Source: DATAXP01 sp963708675
GTDB lineage: Bacteria > Planctomycetota > Planctomycetia > Pirellulales > PNKZ01
Direction: 5' to 3'
DNA: 64,000 nucleotides
Assembly: GCA_963708675.1 (NCBI GenBank)
Contig: CAVPTO010000003.1
Location: 744,001 to 808,000, forward strand
In this document: positions 62,843 to 64,000 of the stretch, piece by piece
Position numbering within the stretch: the first letter of the stretch is position 1
Layout: each line of letters starts with the position of its first letter
Notes under the pieces: generated by a model
Seen by the model: only the letters and a program-made list of their open reading frames with translations
Told to the model about the DNA's origin: nothing
Database searches by the model: none
Program-made: the position numbers and the translations under genes

Positions 62843-63661
62843 ATGGCACGAGCTGATCGACTTGTCGCTGGCATCGTGGGTCTGCTGCTGGCATCGGGCA
62901 TGGTAGCTTCGGCTGCTGACCCTGCGTCGCGACTCCTCAAACGAGGCGAATACAACCCCGCGAACAAGACCGTCGACATGTTCGAAGCCATCGACGACGG
63001 CAGCTTGGACGTCAAGCTCGTTCCAAAGGACTCGACGCAAGCCAAGGTGGTGATCACCAACAAGACGAATCAACCGTTGAACGTCAAACTGCCCGACGCG
63101 TTTGCCGGCGTACATGTGCTCGCGCAAATCGGCGGCATGGGCGGTGGTGGCGGCGGCATGTCGGGCCAAGGTCAATCGATGGGCGGCGGCATGGGTGGCG
63201 GCGGTGGTATGGGAGGCGGCGGTGGTGGCGGCGGTGGCATGTTCAATGTGCCGGCTGAAAAGATGGGCGAGTTCAGCGTCACCTGCGCGTGCCTCGAACA
63301 CGGAAAGCCCGAGCCGCGATCGACGATGAAGTACGAAGTTCGTCCGTTGAAGAACGTGACCGATAAGCCCGGCGTCGCCGAAGTGTGCCGCATGTTGGGC
63401 ACCGGCAAGCTCGATCAACGCGTGGCTCAAGCGGCCTTGTGGCACTTGAACAACGACATGACCTGGCAAGAACTGGCGGCCAAAGAGATCAAGCCGCTCA
63501 TCGGCGATCCGTATCCGTATTTCCAGCCGGCAGAACTTCAGATGGCTGTCGCGCTGGCGCAACATGCGATCGACGTCGCTCCGCAACAGCCCGAGAAGAC
63601 CACGAGCCCCGGCGAGCTTTCGACGACCGTGTCGGACAGCAAAACCGGCACGAAGAAGTAA
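62843..63661 (+). CDS. Secreted protein with Gly/Met-rich repeat
   Basis: The 272-residue protein has a signal peptide (L-V-A-G-I-V-G-L-L-L-A-S-G-M-V-A-S-A-A). A beta-type domain spans about 28-95 (L-D-V-K-L-V-P-K-D-S-T-Q-A-K-V-V-I-T-N-K-T). A 40-residue run of Gly and Met (G-G-M-G-G-G-G-G-G-M) follows, then a domain with V-T-C-A-C-L-E-H-G-K-P, and a helical C-terminal part (W-H-L-N-N-D-M-T-W-Q-E-L-A). The C-x-C-x2-H and the Met-rich Gly run could bind metal, but this is inference. A similar layout occurs in other planctomycete secreted proteins; I know no name for it. It has no evident operon partner. Confidence 0.8.
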   Translation: MARADRLVAGIVGLLLASGMVASAADPASRLLKRGEYNPANKTVDMFEAIDDGSLDVKLVPKDSTQAKVVITNKTNQPLNVKLPDAFAGVHVLAQIGGMGGGGGGMSGQGQSMGGGMGGGGGMGGGGGGGGGMFNVPAEKMGEFSVTCACLEHGKPEPRSTMKYEVRPLKNVTDKPGVAEVCRMLGTGKLDQRVAQAALWHLNNDMTWQELAAKEIKPLIGDPYPYFQPAELQMAVALAQHAIDVAPQQPEKTTSPGELSTTVSDSKTGTKK

Positions 63662-63726
63662 CGCTCTCGCCTTACGGCGCTGATCTTACACAGCTCGCAC
63701 TCAACCTCTTCTCGCACGTCGCCTCA

Positions 63727-63745
63727 CCGCTTGCGGTTTCGCGCG
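63727..63745 (+). repeat. Single copy of the CCGCTTGCGGTTTCGCGCG repeat
   Basis: This 19-base arm matches the arms at 50323, 50377, 58969 and 59001 but has no inverted partner nearby. It lies in the short convergent space before the partial gene. Confidence 0.75.
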
Positions 63746-63756
63746 TTATGCTCGCC

Positions 63757-64000
63757 TTACCGCGACTGACTCTCCAGCTCGTTCAGCTTCTTCCGCAGCC
63801 CCTCGATCTGGTCGAGGTACGGCTTCAAATCCTTTGAAGCCACCTTGCCGGTTGCAGCCTTGATACGTAGCCGCTGCACGGCGTGCTGGGCCGATTGCAG
63901 CTCGGTCTGCAAAGCGGTGAGCGTCTGCGTAGCAGCAGCGACGTCGCCAACCTCGGGCGCCCCGCCATGAATGATCAGACCGCCGGCGCCGAGCACGAGT
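63757..64000 (-). CDS. Hypothetical protein, 5' end outside window
   Basis: About 80 C-terminal residues are visible on the minus strand, ending at the stop at 63757; the frame is open to the window edge. A short hydrophobic segment (L-G-A-G-G-L-I-I-H-G-G-A), perhaps the end of a signal or membrane helix, precedes a predicted coiled coil. The coiled coil includes T-L-T-A-L-Q-T-E-L-Q-S-A-Q-H-A-V-Q-R-L and L-D-Q-I-E-G-L-R-K-K-L-N-E-L-E. No family can be named from this fragment. The GTG near 63996 could be a start but has no visible context. Confidence 0.6.
   Translation of the reverse strand, partial: LVLGAGGLIIHGGAPEVGDVAAATQTLTALQTELQSAQHAVQRLRIKAATGKVASKDLKPYLDQIEGLRKKLNELESQSR

Noticed and set aside
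1..64000. CRISPR arrays, prophage or insertion sequences
   Set aside because: I saw no evenly spaced direct repeats with unique spacers, no transposase or integrase gene, and no phage structural genes in any frame.

Overview
This window looks like chromosomal DNA of a planctomycete, most likely of the Pirellulales group. The reasons are combined: high G+C coding sequence; a Tad/Cpa pilus cluster whose secretin has a long Pro/Ala-rich tail; metal ABC permeases fused to DtxR-type C-termini; a fused MFS/spermidine-synthase protein; a PhoPQ-activated-pathogenicity-type protein; Cys-rich and Gly-rich small secreted proteins; many starts without a Shine-Dalgarno sequence; and short intergenic repeats resembling types I associate with this phylum. 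The placement is inference; no 16S or ribosomal-protein marker is present.

Layout. 1-6.4 kb: adaptor, permease and outer-membrane channel of a tripartite RND pump. 6.4-11.4 kb (minus): a cyclophilin and a metal ABC importer operon (lipoprotein, ATPase, two permeases). 11.6-14.6 kb: LptF/G-type permease and an acyl-CoA synthetase. 14.7-18 kb (minus): Cys-rich secreted protein, lipoprotein, plsC, cmk. 17.7-21.7 kb (minus): GH38-like hydrolase and a sugar-phosphate isomerase/epimerase-type TIM barrel. 21.9-27.5 kb (plus): lysS, a LolCE/LolD-type ABC pair, ilvE, pabA/trpG. 27.5-28.7 kb (minus): serine hydrolase. 28.8-38.3 kb (minus): Tad pilus operon (prepilin peptidase, CpaB, CpaC, CpaE, CpaF, TadB, TadC) with no recognisable Flp pilin. 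38.6-45.1 kb: MFS/spermidine-synthase fusion, PqaA-type protein with an MFS transporter, EVE protein, radical SAM protein. 45.2-50.3 kb: small secreted protein and a CzcB/CzcA pair without an outer-membrane partner. 50.5-54.4 kb (minus): a very large acidic FHA protein with repeated short motifs. 54.7-57.7 kb: tRNA-Gly, trigger factor and two ClpP genes. 57.8-64 kb: lipoprotein, gap, small secreted proteins, DUF4404-type protein, metallophosphoesterase, Gly-rich secreted protein and a partial gene.

Two cross-cutting observations matter for any reader. First, at least nine single- or double-base frameshifts split eight otherwise well-conserved genes, including lysS and gap. This is much more easily explained by sequence or assembly error than by biology. 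Second, intergenic spaces carry several families of short dispersed inverted repeats and short tandem duplications, plus two strong operator-like palindromes: one at the start of the metal importer operon and one enclosing the gap promoter.

The least explained protein is the FHA scaffold (50460-54422). It carries at least five D-[AP]-F-A-x-W-L motifs, interleaved with at least seven L-[SA]-F-[DEN]-[DEA] motifs over about 850 residues of acidic, probably disordered chain.
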